The notes: generated by a model from the letters alone, not told the origin. Positions 8,889 through 19,304 are shown, counted from the stretch's first letter. The stretch is DNA of 64,000 nt from Helicobacter cinaedi CCUG 18818 = ATCC BAA-847 (GCF_000155475.1 NZ_DS990391.1:569318-633317), one strand, 5' to 3'. Made by a program: numbers and translations.

Positions 8889-9896
8889 TCAAATAAGCTT
8901 AACCCCGCTGCCCTCGCAAACTTCACCGATAATATAAACATTCAAAGACTTTGCAAGGTGCAGGATTTCATCTGCTTTACCACTCTCCACAGCAAGAATC
9001 ATTCCAACTCCCATATTGAATGTGCGATACATCTCCTCTTTCTCCACATACCGACTAAGCAAATCAAATATAGGGGGCGTTTTTATGGCATTAAGTGAGA
9101 TTTTTGCCCCTAGATTCTGAGGGAAGATTCTAGGGAGATTTTCCACAATCCCACCCCCTGTAATATGAGCCAAGCCGTGCAAAGAAGGACGCAGAGAGGA
9201 AGCATATATCTCTTTAAAAAGCGGAACATAAATCCTTGTAGGCTCTAAAAGTGTGTCAATTAACGCTCTACCTTCAAACTCTTCATCAAAAGACATACCT
9301 AATTTATCAAACAGCACTTTCCTTACTAGAGAATAGCCATTGCTATGAATCCCGCTACTTGGCAGGGCAATCAACATATCGCCCTTTTGCACCTTTTGAG
9401 ATTCCACCTCTTCACGCTCGGCTATCCCCACAGCAAACCCCGCCAAATCAAAGTCATCTTTGCTATACATTCCGGGCATTTCTGCACTTTCCCCACCGAT
9501 TAAAGCACATTGTGCGATTTTACAGCCCTTAGCAATACCGCCAATCACTTCTAACGCATTTGTCTTATCAAGTTTGCCCGTAGCATAATAGTCTAAAAAA
9601 AACATAGGCGTAGCAAAGTTACAAATTAAATCATTCACGCACATCGCCACAAGATCAATCCCCACGCCTTGAAGCCTTTTGGCATCAATAGCAAGGCGGA
9701 GCTTTGTGCCAACGCCATCGGTTGCTCCTAAAATCACAGGATTCTTATAGCCACTCGGCAGAGCATACGCCCCAGCAAATGAGCCAATCCCACCAATCAC
9801 ATTGCTATCAAAAGTAGATTTCACTAAAGGCTTTAGCCCCTCTACAAGTGCATTGCCTTCATCAATATCAACGCCAGAATCTTTGTAGCTTATCAT
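8889..9896 (-). CDS. purM: phosphoribosylformylglycinamidine cyclo-ligase (AIR synthetase)
   Basis: The 335-aa protein matches PurM, the fifth step of purine synthesis, which closes FGAM to AIR using ATP. Typical blocks are the N-terminal SYKDSGVDIDEGNALVEGLK, then GATDGVGTKLRLA (about 59-71) and the Mg/ATP-binding DLVAMCVNDL. Further on are ALIGGESAEMPGMY and, in the C-terminal half, GLAHITGGGIVENLPRIFP. The length is normal. It is the first gene of the run purM-SH3 protein-aroE, with a 15-bp gap to the next gene. Confidence 0.97.
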   Translation of the reverse strand: MISYKDSGVDIDEGNALVEGLKPLVKSTFDSNVIGGIGSFAGAYALPSGYKNPVILGATDGVGTKLRLAIDAKRLQGVGIDLVAMCVNDLICNFATPMFFLDYYATGKLDKTNALEVIGGIAKGCKIAQCALIGGESAEMPGMYSKDDFDLAGFAVGIAEREEVESQKVQKGDMLIALPSSGIHSNGYSLVRKVLFDKLGMSFDEEFEGRALIDTLLEPTRIYVPLFKEIYASSLRPSLHGLAHITGGGIVENLPRIFPQNLGAKISLNAIKTPPIFDLLSRYVEKEEMYRTFNMGVGMILAVESGKADEILHLAKSLNVYIIGEVCEGSGVKLI

Positions 9897-9954
9897 TAGA
9901 TTTCCTTTTGCTTAATGCTTATTAGGTTTGTGAAGTGGCGGATTGTAACATATT

Positions 9955-9969
9955 CAAAATAATATTTTG
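9955..9969. promoter_or_regulatory. perfect palindrome between divergent purM and lipoprotein genes
   Basis: The site has 7-bp perfect inverted arms, CAAAATA and TATTTTG, around one central base. It lies 59 bp upstream of the purM start and about 105 bp upstream of the lipoprotein start, so it could be an operator or promoter element for either. No matching regulator is recognised. In AT-rich DNA a palindrome of this size can occur by chance. Confidence 0.3.
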
Positions 9970-10073
9970 TCCGCTCGTGTTTTGAATGTGTTTTGACACT
10001 CGCACTTGCAAATCGTGTTTATTGTTTTTTTTGATAGAATGTGAGCTATAACATAGAATCAAGGAAGCATACA

Positions 10074-10316
10074 ATGAAGTTTTACATTATCGCAATCACA
10101 ATATCAACCGCAATGCTGTTAAGTGGCTGTATGACACACAGCACACTTAAAAAACGCACCGCAAGTGTCATAGGCTGTCAGCCACAAAACATAACTATCA
10201 AAAATAGCAATCTTGATTTTATGGGAGGGCAACATTATACCGCCCTTTGCAATGGACAAACTTTTTCCTGCACCGCTCAAGAAGGCTCTACCACTCAATG
10301 TGCTCCTATGAGATGA
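10074..10316 (+). CDS. small lipoprotein, function unknown
   Basis: The most likely start is the ATG at 10074, preceded by AAGGAAG; an in-frame ATG at 10041 adds 11 polar residues and lacks a ribosome-binding site. The resulting 80-aa protein has a signal sequence with a lipobox, MLLSGC, so a mature lipoprotein would start at Cys19. The mature part is short. It contains several cysteines besides the lipidated one (CQPQN, ALCNGQ, FSCTAQ, TQCAP), and these may form disulfides in the periplasm. I recognise no family. It stands alone between purM and the convergent NADH dehydrogenase gene. Confidence 0.7.
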   Translation: MKFYIIAITISTAMLLSGCMTHSTLKKRTASVIGCQPQNITIKNSNLDFMGGQHYTALCNGQTFSCTAQEGSTTQCAPMR

Positions 10317-10476
10317 TTCTCTTTAGGAGTCTAGATTCTGTATTATTCCTTTTAATATTTTAGCTAAGGTAGCGTTTTACGCAATTTATTTTACACGCTT
10401 CAACTCGTGCTTTAAGCCAACTCACTCACAATGTGTTTCTAAGGGAATTGCATAGTTGATTCTGCAATCTCCCCTG

Positions 10477-11706
10477 CTAATTGCTCGTGCGGTAGCGGAA
10501 CTGCCCATTTTTAAACACAAGCTTTGCTCCACCTATGCCATATAACCATTTATTTTCAATAAAGTTTTTCAAAAATGCCGCAAACTCCCCACCGATACTT
10601 TTTTTATAGATAATCCCCACACCATCGGTATGTCCGATAGAACACACCGTGCCTCTGTGCTTAAACTTAAAAGGCTTCTTTTGCGTTGTGCCATTTAGAA
10701 TCTTAATTAAGCTTTTCCCCACATAATCCCCCATTTGTGCAGCAAGCTGTGCGGTTGGTGCGTGGATAGCGTCCCTTGAAGCATACAAAGCACAATCCCC
10801 CACCACATAGATATTCTTATACTGCGGACATCGCAAATACTCATCAACCTTAATCCGCCCCTTTGTCGTCTCAAAGCTTGAGTTTTCAAGGCTATCATTG
10901 CCTTTCACTCCCGCACTCCATAAAATTGTATTGCCCTTTATGTGTCGTTCTTCCCCATTTTGCTTAATCACAACGCCATTCTCCTTGCACTCCACCACCT
11001 CGCCATCACAAATCACATCAACGCCAAAAGCTTCAAGCTTTTTCTTTGCTAATGCACTTGCTTTTTTACTAAACATCGGCAGGATTCTTTCACTCCGCCC
11101 AATGCAAGTAACCTTTGGCACTTCCCGTGGAATCCCACCAATCAAACATAGCTCATCTAGCCTAGAGCCAAGCTCAGCAGCAAACTCAATGCCTGTAAAT
11201 CCCGTGCCACAGACAATCACGCTTAAATCTTCATCATTTTTCGTATGACAATATTCTTTGAATCTATACTCTATAAGTTTATCAAGCTTTAAGGCAGCAT
11301 TGAGCGATGAAAGCTTGTGAGTGTATTCTGCCACGCCTTTAATGCCAAAATCATCAGGCTTAAAGCCAAGGGCAATAACCAAATAATCATACTCATACGC
11401 CCCACCATTGCCAAAGACGCGTTTATTTTCTGGGTCAAAAGAGAGAATCTTATCTTTTATAAAATGCACTTTGTCTAGATTTAGAATCTTGCGGAAGTAG
11501 ATTCTAGCTTTTCTCGCGCTCAATGTGCCAATGGCGACTTTATGCAGGAGTGTAGTTTGGTAGTGATAATCGTGTTTGCTAATGAGTGTAATCTCTGCTT
11601 GAGTTTTAAGCTGCTCTTGCAGTGTGATAGCCGCACGCAGTCCCCCATACCCACCGCCAAGAATAAGAATCTTTGGAGCTTTCATAGAAGTCTTATGCTC
11701 TCCCAT
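10477..11706 (-). CDS. type II NADH dehydrogenase (FAD-dependent NADH:quinone oxidoreductase)
   Basis: The 409-aa protein is a two-dinucleotide-binding flavoprotein. The FAD loop ILILGGGYGGLRAA is at residues 13-26. A second Rossmann loop, VIVCGTGFTGIEFAAEL, lies near 163-179 for NADH. The FAD-contacting block YVVGDCALYA is near 300, followed by PTAQLAAQMGDYVGKSL. Type II enzymes pass electrons from NADH to quinone at the inner membrane without pumping protons. The start at 11706 is supported by a strong GGAGGTGAAAA ribosome-binding site. Other pyridine nucleotide-disulfide-type oxidoreductases are possible, but the length and motif spacing favour NDH-2. Confidence 0.82.
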   Translation of the reverse strand: MGEHKTSMKAPKILILGGGYGGLRAAITLQEQLKTQAEITLISKHDYHYQTTLLHKVAIGTLSARKARIYFRKILNLDKVHFIKDKILSFDPENKRVFGNGGAYEYDYLVIALGFKPDDFGIKGVAEYTHKLSSLNAALKLDKLIEYRFKEYCHTKNDEDLSVIVCGTGFTGIEFAAELGSRLDELCLIGGIPREVPKVTCIGRSERILPMFSKKASALAKKKLEAFGVDVICDGEVVECKENGVVIKQNGEERHIKGNTILWSAGVKGNDSLENSSFETTKGRIKVDEYLRCPQYKNIYVVGDCALYASRDAIHAPTAQLAAQMGDYVGKSLIKILNGTTQKKPFKFKHRGTVCSIGHTDGVGIIYKKSIGGEFAAFLKNFIENKWLYGIGGAKLVFKNGQFRYRTSN

Positions 11707-11902
11707 TTTTCACCTCCGCTTGAAGTTGTTTTTAGAATCTACAATCCGCTAAATCCTAGAATCCAAAGCTAAAAGCACAAACTAAAACTGCAATACTATC
11801 GCTTTTGTCCTAAAATCTCCACACTTTCAACAGCAAAAAGTAAAAAAATAATTTATTTTTGCGTTTTTACTCATCTTGTGTTTTTTAGCTATACTTGCCT
11901 TT

Positions 11903-12946
11903 ATGAATACAAATCCCGCACACAAAGCAAAAGGCATTGCTAAACAATACCAGATTCAACTCTTAGAATGGTATGCGATACAGGGCAGAACTTCTCTTCC
12001 TTGGCGAACCCTAAAAGGTGAAAATGCCCCTTATGGCGTGTATGTAAGTGAGATAATGTTGCAACAAACGCAAGTAAAAAGAGTGCAAGAACACTATTTC
12101 ACCCCATTTTTAAACGCCTTTCCCACACTAGAATCCTTAGCAAAAGCAAGTCTAGATTCTATACTCAAGCAATGGGAGGGCTTAGGCTATTACACTCGTG
12201 CGAGAAATATGCAAAAAGCGGCGATTCTTTGCTGTGAAAAATATAATGCTACTTTGCCTAATACACGCAAAGATTTGCTTAAACTGCCCGGAATTGGGGC
12301 ATATACTTCAGGGGCGATTTTATGCTTTGGTTTTCATCAAAGTGTGAGTTTTGTAGATGGGAATATTAGACGGGTTTTGTGTAGAATCTTTGCATTACGC
12401 GAACCTAACCAAAAGCTTTTAGACGGGCTTGCATTTTTGCTTTTAGACACAAAACACAGCTTTGATTATAATCAAGCCTTGCTTGATTTGGGTGCGATGA
12501 TTTGTACGCCAAAATCGCCTAATTGCCTTATCTGCCCTATGCAAAATCTCTGCAATGGCAAGGTAAATCCTACGCTCTATCCAACTCCAAAAACTTCTTC
12601 TTCAACCCCACTTACACTGCATCTTTTGTTATATAAAGATTCTAAAGGCAGGATTGCCTTTGTGTATGAAAAAGGGGATAAAGGTGGCTTGTATCAAGGC
12701 TTATACAATCTCCCACAACTTAAGCTAGAAGCACTTGCAAATAAGCAAAGATTCTATAAATGCGGCAGTTTCAAGCACCACTACACAAAATACGCTATCA
12801 CCGCAAATGTATATAAACTAGATTCTAAACACTTAAATCTATTAACGCAATCCCTGCCACACACAAAACTATATTTCTTTTCACAAAAAGAGCTAGAATC
12901 TAGACCACTTTCATCACTCTGCAAAAAGGCATTGGAGTTTGTGTAG
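11903..12946 (+). CDS. mutY: A/G-specific adenine glycosylase
   Basis: The enzyme removes adenine mispaired with 8-oxoguanine. I choose the ATG at 11903 (347 aa), because upstream codons from 11876 encode only a hydrophobic stub. Motifs are the SLPWRTLKGENAPYGVYVSE region at the N-terminus and the helix-hairpin-helix LLKLPGIGAYTSGAI. The catalytic aspartate is in FVDGNIRRVLCRIF. The [4Fe-4S] cysteine loop is CTPKSPNCLICPMQNLC. The C-terminal third is the NUDIX-like domain that reads 8-oxoG. The gene stands alone, convergent with the next gene. Confidence 0.93.
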   Translation: MNTNPAHKAKGIAKQYQIQLLEWYAIQGRTSLPWRTLKGENAPYGVYVSEIMLQQTQVKRVQEHYFTPFLNAFPTLESLAKASLDSILKQWEGLGYYTRARNMQKAAILCCEKYNATLPNTRKDLLKLPGIGAYTSGAILCFGFHQSVSFVDGNIRRVLCRIFALREPNQKLLDGLAFLLLDTKHSFDYNQALLDLGAMICTPKSPNCLICPMQNLCNGKVNPTLYPTPKTSSSTPLTLHLLLYKDSKGRIAFVYEKGDKGGLYQGLYNLPQLKLEALANKQRFYKCGSFKHHYTKYAITANVYKLDSKHLNLLTQSLPHTKLYFFSQKELESRPLSSLCKKALEFV

Positions 12947-12978
12947 ATTCTAAGTAGAATAAGAATCTACAAAAGCGA

Positions 12979-13518
12979 TTAATTGCTTACGAGCATATCT
13001 CTAGCTTCCTGCACATCTGCAAGCTCCTTTTTTAGCTTTTTGACACCTGTTAGCATAAATCTCAAATACACTATTGGGAAAAATATGCCTCTAAGCAACC
13101 AGCCAATAACCTTACCTATCATAGAACCTAACAAGTAGCTACCATCAGTCTCCATTCTATGACGAGCCAATGCGTTATAATGAGCGTCTTCTGCGGATTG
13201 ATTAGCTCTTGCTAACATTCTATCGCTAAACCCAGCACAACTCCACACCAAGATACCAATGATAATATACATAACAGAATCAGAAAAATACCCAAGCATA
13301 CCTAAAGCCAATCCAATTACAAGTATGACAGACCAAATAATGCGTTTTTGAGCGATTTGACCTAATGCTGTTTGCAAATACGCAATGTGCGGGTCTATCA
13401 CCACATCTAGTGTGCATTTTTGACACATCGGCTTATTGTCATCATCTCGCATAGCATCATTTATGCACTCCATGCAAAGCCCTACATTGCATTTGCCACA
13501 AGAACCAACAGCTACCAC
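12979..13518 (-). CDS. small membrane protein with N-terminal zinc-binding cysteine motif (5' end doubtful)
   Basis: The frame from GTG 13518 gives 179 aa. The N-terminus has CGKCNVGLCMEC and then CQKC, a B-box-like zinc site. Two hydrophobic segments lie at about 60-110 and a third near 145. The same frame continues upstream of the GTG for another 15 codons and encodes C-I-K-H, which is the usual first half of such a zinc site. No ATG, GTG or TTG precedes it before the stop. The gene may therefore start at a non-standard codon, or have lost its true 5' end to a frameshift. No specific function can be given. Confidence 0.55.
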   Translation of the reverse strand: MVAVGSCGKCNVGLCMECINDAMRDDDNKPMCQKCTLDVVIDPHIAYLQTALGQIAQKRIIWSVILVIGLALGMLGYFSDSVMYIIIGILVWSCAGFSDRMLARANQSAEDAHYNALARHRMETDGSYLLGSMIGKVIGWLLRGIFFPIVYLRFMLTGVKKLKKELADVQEARDMLVSN

Positions 13519-13634
13519 ATCATTATGTTTAATACAATTATTTTTGCCCCTTTTGTTTTGAGTTTAAAAAGGCAAGAATACAAAAAAAATGGATTGTATA
13601 TGACTTGCCTTAAAAATTAAAATGTGCGTGGCAT

Positions 13635-13735
13635 AATGAGAATCCACCACTTCAAAGCTCCACGGATTCATACTTGCATTTTGTGCCATTTCTAGCTCGT
13701 CTTACTGCCACACCACCGGCATTTGCCTTGCGTTT
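13635..13735 (-). pseudogene. gdhA fragment (partial duplicate)
   Basis: The 62 bases 13635-13696 are identical to 15228-15289 inside gdhA. The following 40 or so bases are still clearly similar but carry small changes and gaps. The fragment would encode part of the C-terminal region of glutamate dehydrogenase on the minus strand and has no start or full frame. It lies immediately downstream of amt, while the intact gdhA lies upstream of amt. It is probably the scar of a collapsed duplication. Confidence 0.85.
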
Positions 13736-13740
13736 ATCGC

Positions 13741-14994
13741 CTATGAATTATACGCATTCTCGCCGTGCAGTCTAGAATCCAGCCCGTGTTTCTCCACTTC
13801 CTCATCTACACGCAAATCTGTAAAAAACGCTATGGCTTTGAAAATCACATAGCTTACCACAGCCGATAGAGCGATACAAATCCCGATTGCATAAAGCTGC
13901 TCAATAAGCAGCTCAAACTCCCCGCTTATAAACAAGCCCTCACCTAACGCCCCTTGTGCTACTACTGCTGGATTCACCGCACCATTTGCAAAAAGACCTG
14001 TGGCGATTCCACCCCAAATCCCACCAATGCCGTGCAAACTAAAGGCATCAAGCGAATCATCAAGCTTAAGCTTATCTTTGATAAAACTTAGCCCAAAGTA
14101 GCAGATACAAGCACCCAAAGCACCGATAAGCACACTTGAGCCAACACTCACAAAACCACAACAGGGCGTTATACTCACAAGCCCAGCTACAAGCCCACTA
14201 AGTGAGCCTAGAATCGTGGGGCGTCTGTGTATGACCCACTCTAATAGCACCCACATAAAATAGCCACTTGCAGCAGAGATAATGCTAACAACAAAAGCAT
14301 TGACAGCAATAGAATCTACTTTTCCAGCACTCCCAGAGTTAAACCCAAGCCAACCGATGAAAAGCAGTATCGCACCCAAAAACGCATACGGCACAGAATG
14401 CGCACCTTGCGTATAGGGGATATTCTCTTTTCTCGCACCTACAATCAGCACTCCCACAAGCCCAGCCACACCAGAGCTAATATGCACCACACCGCCACCA
14501 GCGAAGTCTAAGCCACCTCGTGCAAGTAAAAAGCCATTTTCACTCCAAATCATATGTGCCAAAACATCATACACAAAAGTGCTCCACAGAAGCAAAAACA
14601 CCACAAGCACACCAAGCTTGATACGCCCTACAAGTGAGCCTGTGATAATTGCCGTAGCAATGAGAGCAAACATCATTTGAAAGATGACAAACAAAATATT
14701 TGGGATTCCATTTTCATTGACACTAGTAGTGTTTGCGACAAACAAATGTTCCAAGCTCCCCACAATCCCAAACCAGCTATCCGTCCCAAAACTCAAGCTA
14801 TACCCCACAACAATCCATTGCAGAGAAATCGCTCCAAAGCCAATGAAGCAATTCATAATAGTATTAAGCGTGTTTTTGGACTTCACCATTCCAGCATAAA
14901 ACATCGCAAGAGATGGCGTCATAAGTAGCACTAGAAGTGAGCAAAGCATAAGGAACAAAGTATGGATAGGATTGATTGTCTCAATAAAAGCCAT
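13741..14994 (-). CDS. amt: ammonium transporter
   Basis: The 417-aa protein is an Amt/Rh channel with 11 or so membrane helices. Visible signatures are LAMFYAGMVKSKNTLNTIM near residue 29 and the DFAGGGVVHISSGVAGLVG block that contains one pore histidine. The second, FSLHGIGGIWGGIATGLFAN, carries the other pore histidine. It conducts ammonium or ammonia across the inner membrane. It lies directly downstream of gdhA on the same strand, 90 bp away across a terminator-like hairpin. This fits joint use in nitrogen assimilation. No GlnK gene is adjacent. The start follows TAAGGAGTATTAA. Confidence 0.95.
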   Translation of the reverse strand: MAFIETINPIHTLFLMLCSLLVLLMTPSLAMFYAGMVKSKNTLNTIMNCFIGFGAISLQWIVVGYSLSFGTDSWFGIVGSLEHLFVANTTSVNENGIPNILFVIFQMMFALIATAIITGSLVGRIKLGVLVVFLLLWSTFVYDVLAHMIWSENGFLLARGGLDFAGGGVVHISSGVAGLVGVLIVGARKENIPYTQGAHSVPYAFLGAILLFIGWLGFNSGSAGKVDSIAVNAFVVSIISAASGYFMWVLLEWVIHRRPTILGSLSGLVAGLVSITPCCGFVSVGSSVLIGALGACICYFGLSFIKDKLKLDDSLDAFSLHGIGGIWGGIATGLFANGAVNPAVVAQGALGEGLFISGEFELLIEQLYAIGICIALSAVVSYVIFKAIAFFTDLRVDEEVEKHGLDSRLHGENAYNS

Positions 14995-15033
14995 TTAATA
15001 CTCCTTATCTTAAAAATCTTAAAAAAGCGGAGA

Positions 15034-15063
15034 TAGATTCCAAACCTAACGATTTGGAATCTA
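15034..15063 (-). terminator. hairpin between gdhA and amt (terminator or attenuator)
   Basis: Perfect 11-bp inverted arms (15034-15044 and 15053-15063, core GATTCCAAA/TTTGGAATC) enclose an 8-nt loop. On the minus strand the stem is followed, after seven bases, by a run of T. This resembles an intrinsic terminator placed after gdhA, which would let amt be expressed at a different level. The distance from stem to T-run is longer than ideal. Confidence 0.55.
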
Positions 15064-15084
15064 CTTAGAATCTACAAGCAGGGG

Positions 15085-16491
<1,407 letters not shown>

Positions 16492-16534
16492 TTATTCTTG
16501 TATATTCTTAATTAAGTTTAATTAAAGCTAAATT

Positions 16535-17161
16535 TTATAGCCCTAGTCCCAAAATTTCCCACAAATGATCCACTTCATCATCTTCAAGCAAAATCGTGCT
16601 TTGAGTTTGTAAAAATGAACTCATTTTTTCTAGTATAAATGCCCTGCCACCAATACATTCCTTGTGAGCAAGTAAAAACGCTCTGCCTAATGCCGCAGAA
16701 TCTGCTAAGCGTTGCTGACACACAAAGCATTGCATTTGATTATTCATATCAATAAACGCTCTGCCCTCGTGATTAAGCAAAGCCGCATACATCTCTAACA
16801 CTACGCGTTTGGGATTTTGCAACATAAGCTTATCCGCCCCAGAATCTAGCAATTCAAAATAAAAGCTATCAATCTCATACACATCGGCTAAATGCTTATA
16901 TAAAAGCTTAATAAAATGCTGCCAAATATAATACCTATCGTGCCGAGATTCCCACCTATACCCAAGATGCACGATATGTTTGAGTTTGGGCAAAAAGCCT
17001 AGCTGGGTTTGCTCCTCAAAGTCAATCTTTCGCCCAATATTAATAATGCTATGCCTTGCCCCATAGAATCTATACAGCGTTTTTATATCCCTTTGAGTAA
17101 GAATCTTGACAATCATATCTTCTGTGCGTGTTTTTTGCATTTGGAGAATATAACCTTGCAC
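16535..17161 (-). CDS. recO: RecO-like recombination protein
   Basis: The 208-aa product matches the short RecO proteins of Helicobacter. The N-terminal MQGYILQMQKTRTEDMIVKI resembles the OB-fold start. The block TLYRFYGARHSIINIGRKIDF and later PKLKHIVHLGYRW are conserved in the group. The C-terminal part is mostly helical and has C-x-x-C at CFVCQQ near residue 142. RecO anneals single strands and loads RecA with RecR. Epsilon-group RecO is divergent from the E. coli protein, so the assignment rests on group-level similarity and on the nearby accD. The start sits in an AT-rich gap with no clear ribosome-binding site. Confidence 0.7.
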   Translation of the reverse strand: MQGYILQMQKTRTEDMIVKILTQRDIKTLYRFYGARHSIINIGRKIDFEEQTQLGFLPKLKHIVHLGYRWESRHDRYYIWQHFIKLLYKHLADVYEIDSFYFELLDSGADKLMLQNPKRVVLEMYAALLNHEGRAFIDMNNQMQCFVCQQRLADSAALGRAFLLAHKECIGGRAFILEKMSSFLQTQSTILLEDDEVDHLWEILGLGL

Positions 17162-17230
17162 TTGATTCCTTAATTTAAGAAGTTCTAACGCATAATTCTA
17201 GCTTAAAGTTTCTAAAAAATAAGGGCAAAT

Positions 17231-17977
17231 ATGAGTGCATTTTTACATCAAGCCTTAAAGGCTTCTTCAGTCATTATCGCTACATTACAACGGCAAGATT
17301 CATTGCTGTATGAAAAGCATACAAGAGGTGCAGGGGGCGATATTAGCATTGGTGTGGATTTATATAGTGAGAGAATCTACAAAGAGCATTTACTCACATT
17401 AGCAAGTATAGAATCCGAAGAGAGCGGGTTTATACAAGGTGCGGGGAGTGATTACATTGTGCTTGACCCACTTGATGGGAGTGATAACTTTCTCTCACAT
17501 ATCCCTTATTACGGAGCGAGTCTAGCCCTATGTGATAAAAATGACAAATGCAAGGAAGCTCTTATTATTAATTTCTGCTCCAAAGAATGCGTGATAAGAC
17601 AAGACTCTCAATGTTTTAGATTCTATCTCTATGAGTATGAATCTAAGCAAGACAAGGCATTTATGCCACTAGATTCTACACCCATAAGCAAATGTGGAAT
17701 CTTTGAAAAAGCATATAGCAACCCACATATTGCCAAGCTTTTGTATGAAAATGGCTTAAAATTCCGCTCTTTGGGGGCAAGTGCGTTATCTATGGCAAAG
17801 GCGTATGAAGTCAATTTTATGCTTTTTATGGGGGAAATAAGGAAGTTTGATAGCAAAGCAGGATTATTTTTGTGTGAGAATTTGCACCACATTTCTTCAA
17901 AGAATTGGACACTTATAAGCAAAGATAAGCATATTTTTGATATTATTCTCAACTTTTTAGATAACTCAAAAGGATAA
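17231..17977 (+). CDS. inositol-monophosphatase-family protein
   Basis: The 248-aa product has the metal-binding motifs of the FIG/IMPase superfamily. These are ASIESEESGF (EE pair, near residue 60) and VLDPLDGSDNFLSHIPYYG (DPLDGS, near 77-95). The C-terminal WD-type motif is less clear: RKFDSKAGLFLCENL occupies the expected place with aspartate but without tryptophan. Family members hydrolyse phosphate monoesters such as inositol phosphates, fructose-1,6-bisphosphate or PAP. The substrate is not determined. It ends 2 bp before accD and should be co-transcribed with it. Confidence 0.75.
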   Translation: MSAFLHQALKASSVIIATLQRQDSLLYEKHTRGAGGDISIGVDLYSERIYKEHLLTLASIESEESGFIQGAGSDYIVLDPLDGSDNFLSHIPYYGASLALCDKNDKCKEALIINFCSKECVIRQDSQCFRFYLYEYESKQDKAFMPLDSTPISKCGIFEKAYSNPHIAKLLYENGLKFRSLGASALSMAKAYEVNFMLFMGEIRKFDSKAGLFLCENLHHISSKNWTLISKDKHIFDIILNFLDNSKG

Positions 17978-17979
17978 TT

Positions 17980-18855
17980 ATGGGTCTTGGCGATTTTTTC
18001 AAAGGGAAAAAAGAAGAGGCAATGGAAAAGCAAAAAAACGATGCACCTAATCATTGGCTCAAATGCCCCGGTTGCAATGCTTTGATGTATTATAAAGAGG
18101 TTTTCTCACAATCCCATATCTGCCCTAAATGCAACTATCATTTTAGAATCTCAACACAAGAACGCCTAGAAATGCTATGTGATAAAGACACTTTTATTGA
18201 AATTGATAAAGATTTACGCCCTATTGACCCTTTGGAATTTATGGATAAAAAAAGCTATAAAAAGCGGATTGCTGAAGGGGAGGAGAAAACAGGCAGGGCA
18301 AGTTCAGTCATCGCAGGAGAAGCACTTTTAAATGGTATTGAAATGCAAATTGTGCTATTTGACTTTGCCTTTATGGGCGGCTCTCTCGGCTCTGTGGAGG
18401 GGGAAAAGATTGTCCGTGCTATTGATAGAGCGGTGGCTAAAAAGCAAACTTTAGTCATTCTATCCACAAGTGGCGGAGCAAGAATGCAAGAATCCACCTT
18501 TTCACTTATGCAAATGGCAAAAACTTCCGCTGCGTTAAATAAACTCGCCGATGCAAAGCTCCCTTTCATCTCCGTGCTACTTGATCCCACTTTTGGTGGG
18601 GTGAGTGCGAGTTTTGCGTTTTTAGGTGATATTATCATTGCTGAACCCGGTGCGATTATAGGCTTTGCTGGTCCTAGAGTGATTAAGCAAACTATCGGTG
18701 CGGATTTACCAGAAGGATTCCAAACCGCGGAGTTTTTGCTAGAACATGGGCTTATTGATATGGTCGTAGATCGCAAAGATTTGAAAAAAACTTTAAGTGA
18801 TTTAAGTAAAATGCTTAACCCAAGCTATGCAAATCAACATCTATTCTATAGCTAA
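17980..18855 (+). CDS. accD: acetyl-CoA carboxylase carboxyltransferase subunit beta
   Basis: The 291-aa protein is AccD. An N-terminal four-cysteine zinc ribbon (CPGCNALMYYKEVFSQSHIC, then PKC) covers residues 27-50. The carboxyltransferase core follows, with GSLGSVEGEKIVRA and the oxyanion block STSGGARMQESTFSLMQM. FGGVSASFAFLGD comes next, with GFAGPRVIKQTIG near the end. With AccA it transfers carboxyl from biotin to acetyl-CoA, the first step of fatty acid synthesis. The 3' end overlaps rlmH by 29 bp, so translation of the two is linked. Confidence 0.97.
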   Translation: MGLGDFFKGKKEEAMEKQKNDAPNHWLKCPGCNALMYYKEVFSQSHICPKCNYHFRISTQERLEMLCDKDTFIEIDKDLRPIDPLEFMDKKSYKKRIAEGEEKTGRASSVIAGEALLNGIEMQIVLFDFAFMGGSLGSVEGEKIVRAIDRAVAKKQTLVILSTSGGARMQESTFSLMQMAKTSAALNKLADAKLPFISVLLDPTFGGVSASFAFLGDIIIAEPGAIIGFAGPRVIKQTIGADLPEGFQTAEFLLEHGLIDMVVDRKDLKKTLSDLSKMLNPSYANQHLFYS

Positions 18856-19285
18856 AAAAGACATAAAATACCAAGCGGTGCAAGAGGAGCTATGTATGCA
18901 GTGTAGGCAGTTTGGTGCTTATATAGAAAGCTTTGAGCTTATGCCCCAAAATGTGCTTAAAGCCCAAAAGATTTCAGCCACTTACGCTAAAAATGCTTAC
19001 ACACAGGCTTTTTTGCCATATATTAAGCCAAATGCCCTTAATCTCGCCCTGCACCCACAAGGGAAAAGCTATGATTCACAAGGCTTTTCACGCCTTTTAG
19101 ATTCCCAAAATATCATTCAATTTTTTATCGGTGGAGCGTATGGCTTTGAAAAAGAATTTTTGAATCTATGTCAAAGCATTAGTCTTAGCACCCTAACCCT
19201 TAGCCATAAAATCGCTAAACTTGTGCTGTGTGAGCAAATCTATCGGGCATTGAGTATTTTGCAATCTCACCCTTACCATAAATAG
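18827..19285 (+). CDS. rlmH: 23S rRNA (pseudouridine-1915-N3) methyltransferase
   Basis: The 152-aa SPOUT-family enzyme methylates pseudouridine 1915 in helix 69 of 23S rRNA. The family's knot motifs are visible: ALHPQGKSYDSQGFSRLL, then IQFFIGGAYGFEKEF (glycine-rich SAM loop). The C-terminal end is LSHKIAKLVLCEQIYRAL with the final HPYHK. The gene starts inside accD. The spacing and order accD-rlmH are the same as I recall for other Helicobacter. Confidence 0.93.
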   Translation: MQINIYSIAKKDIKYQAVQEELCMQCRQFGAYIESFELMPQNVLKAQKISATYAKNAYTQAFLPYIKPNALNLALHPQGKSYDSQGFSRLLDSQNIIQFFIGGAYGFEKEFLNLCQSISLSTLTLSHKIAKLVLCEQIYRALSILQSHPYHK

Positions 19286-19304
19286 AGATACATAGGAGGA
19301 CACA

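Noticed and set aside
13420-13620. A 66-codon plus-strand frame opposite the zinc-motif gene
   Set aside because: It is antisense to a better-supported frame and has no domain features. It looks like a shadow frame.
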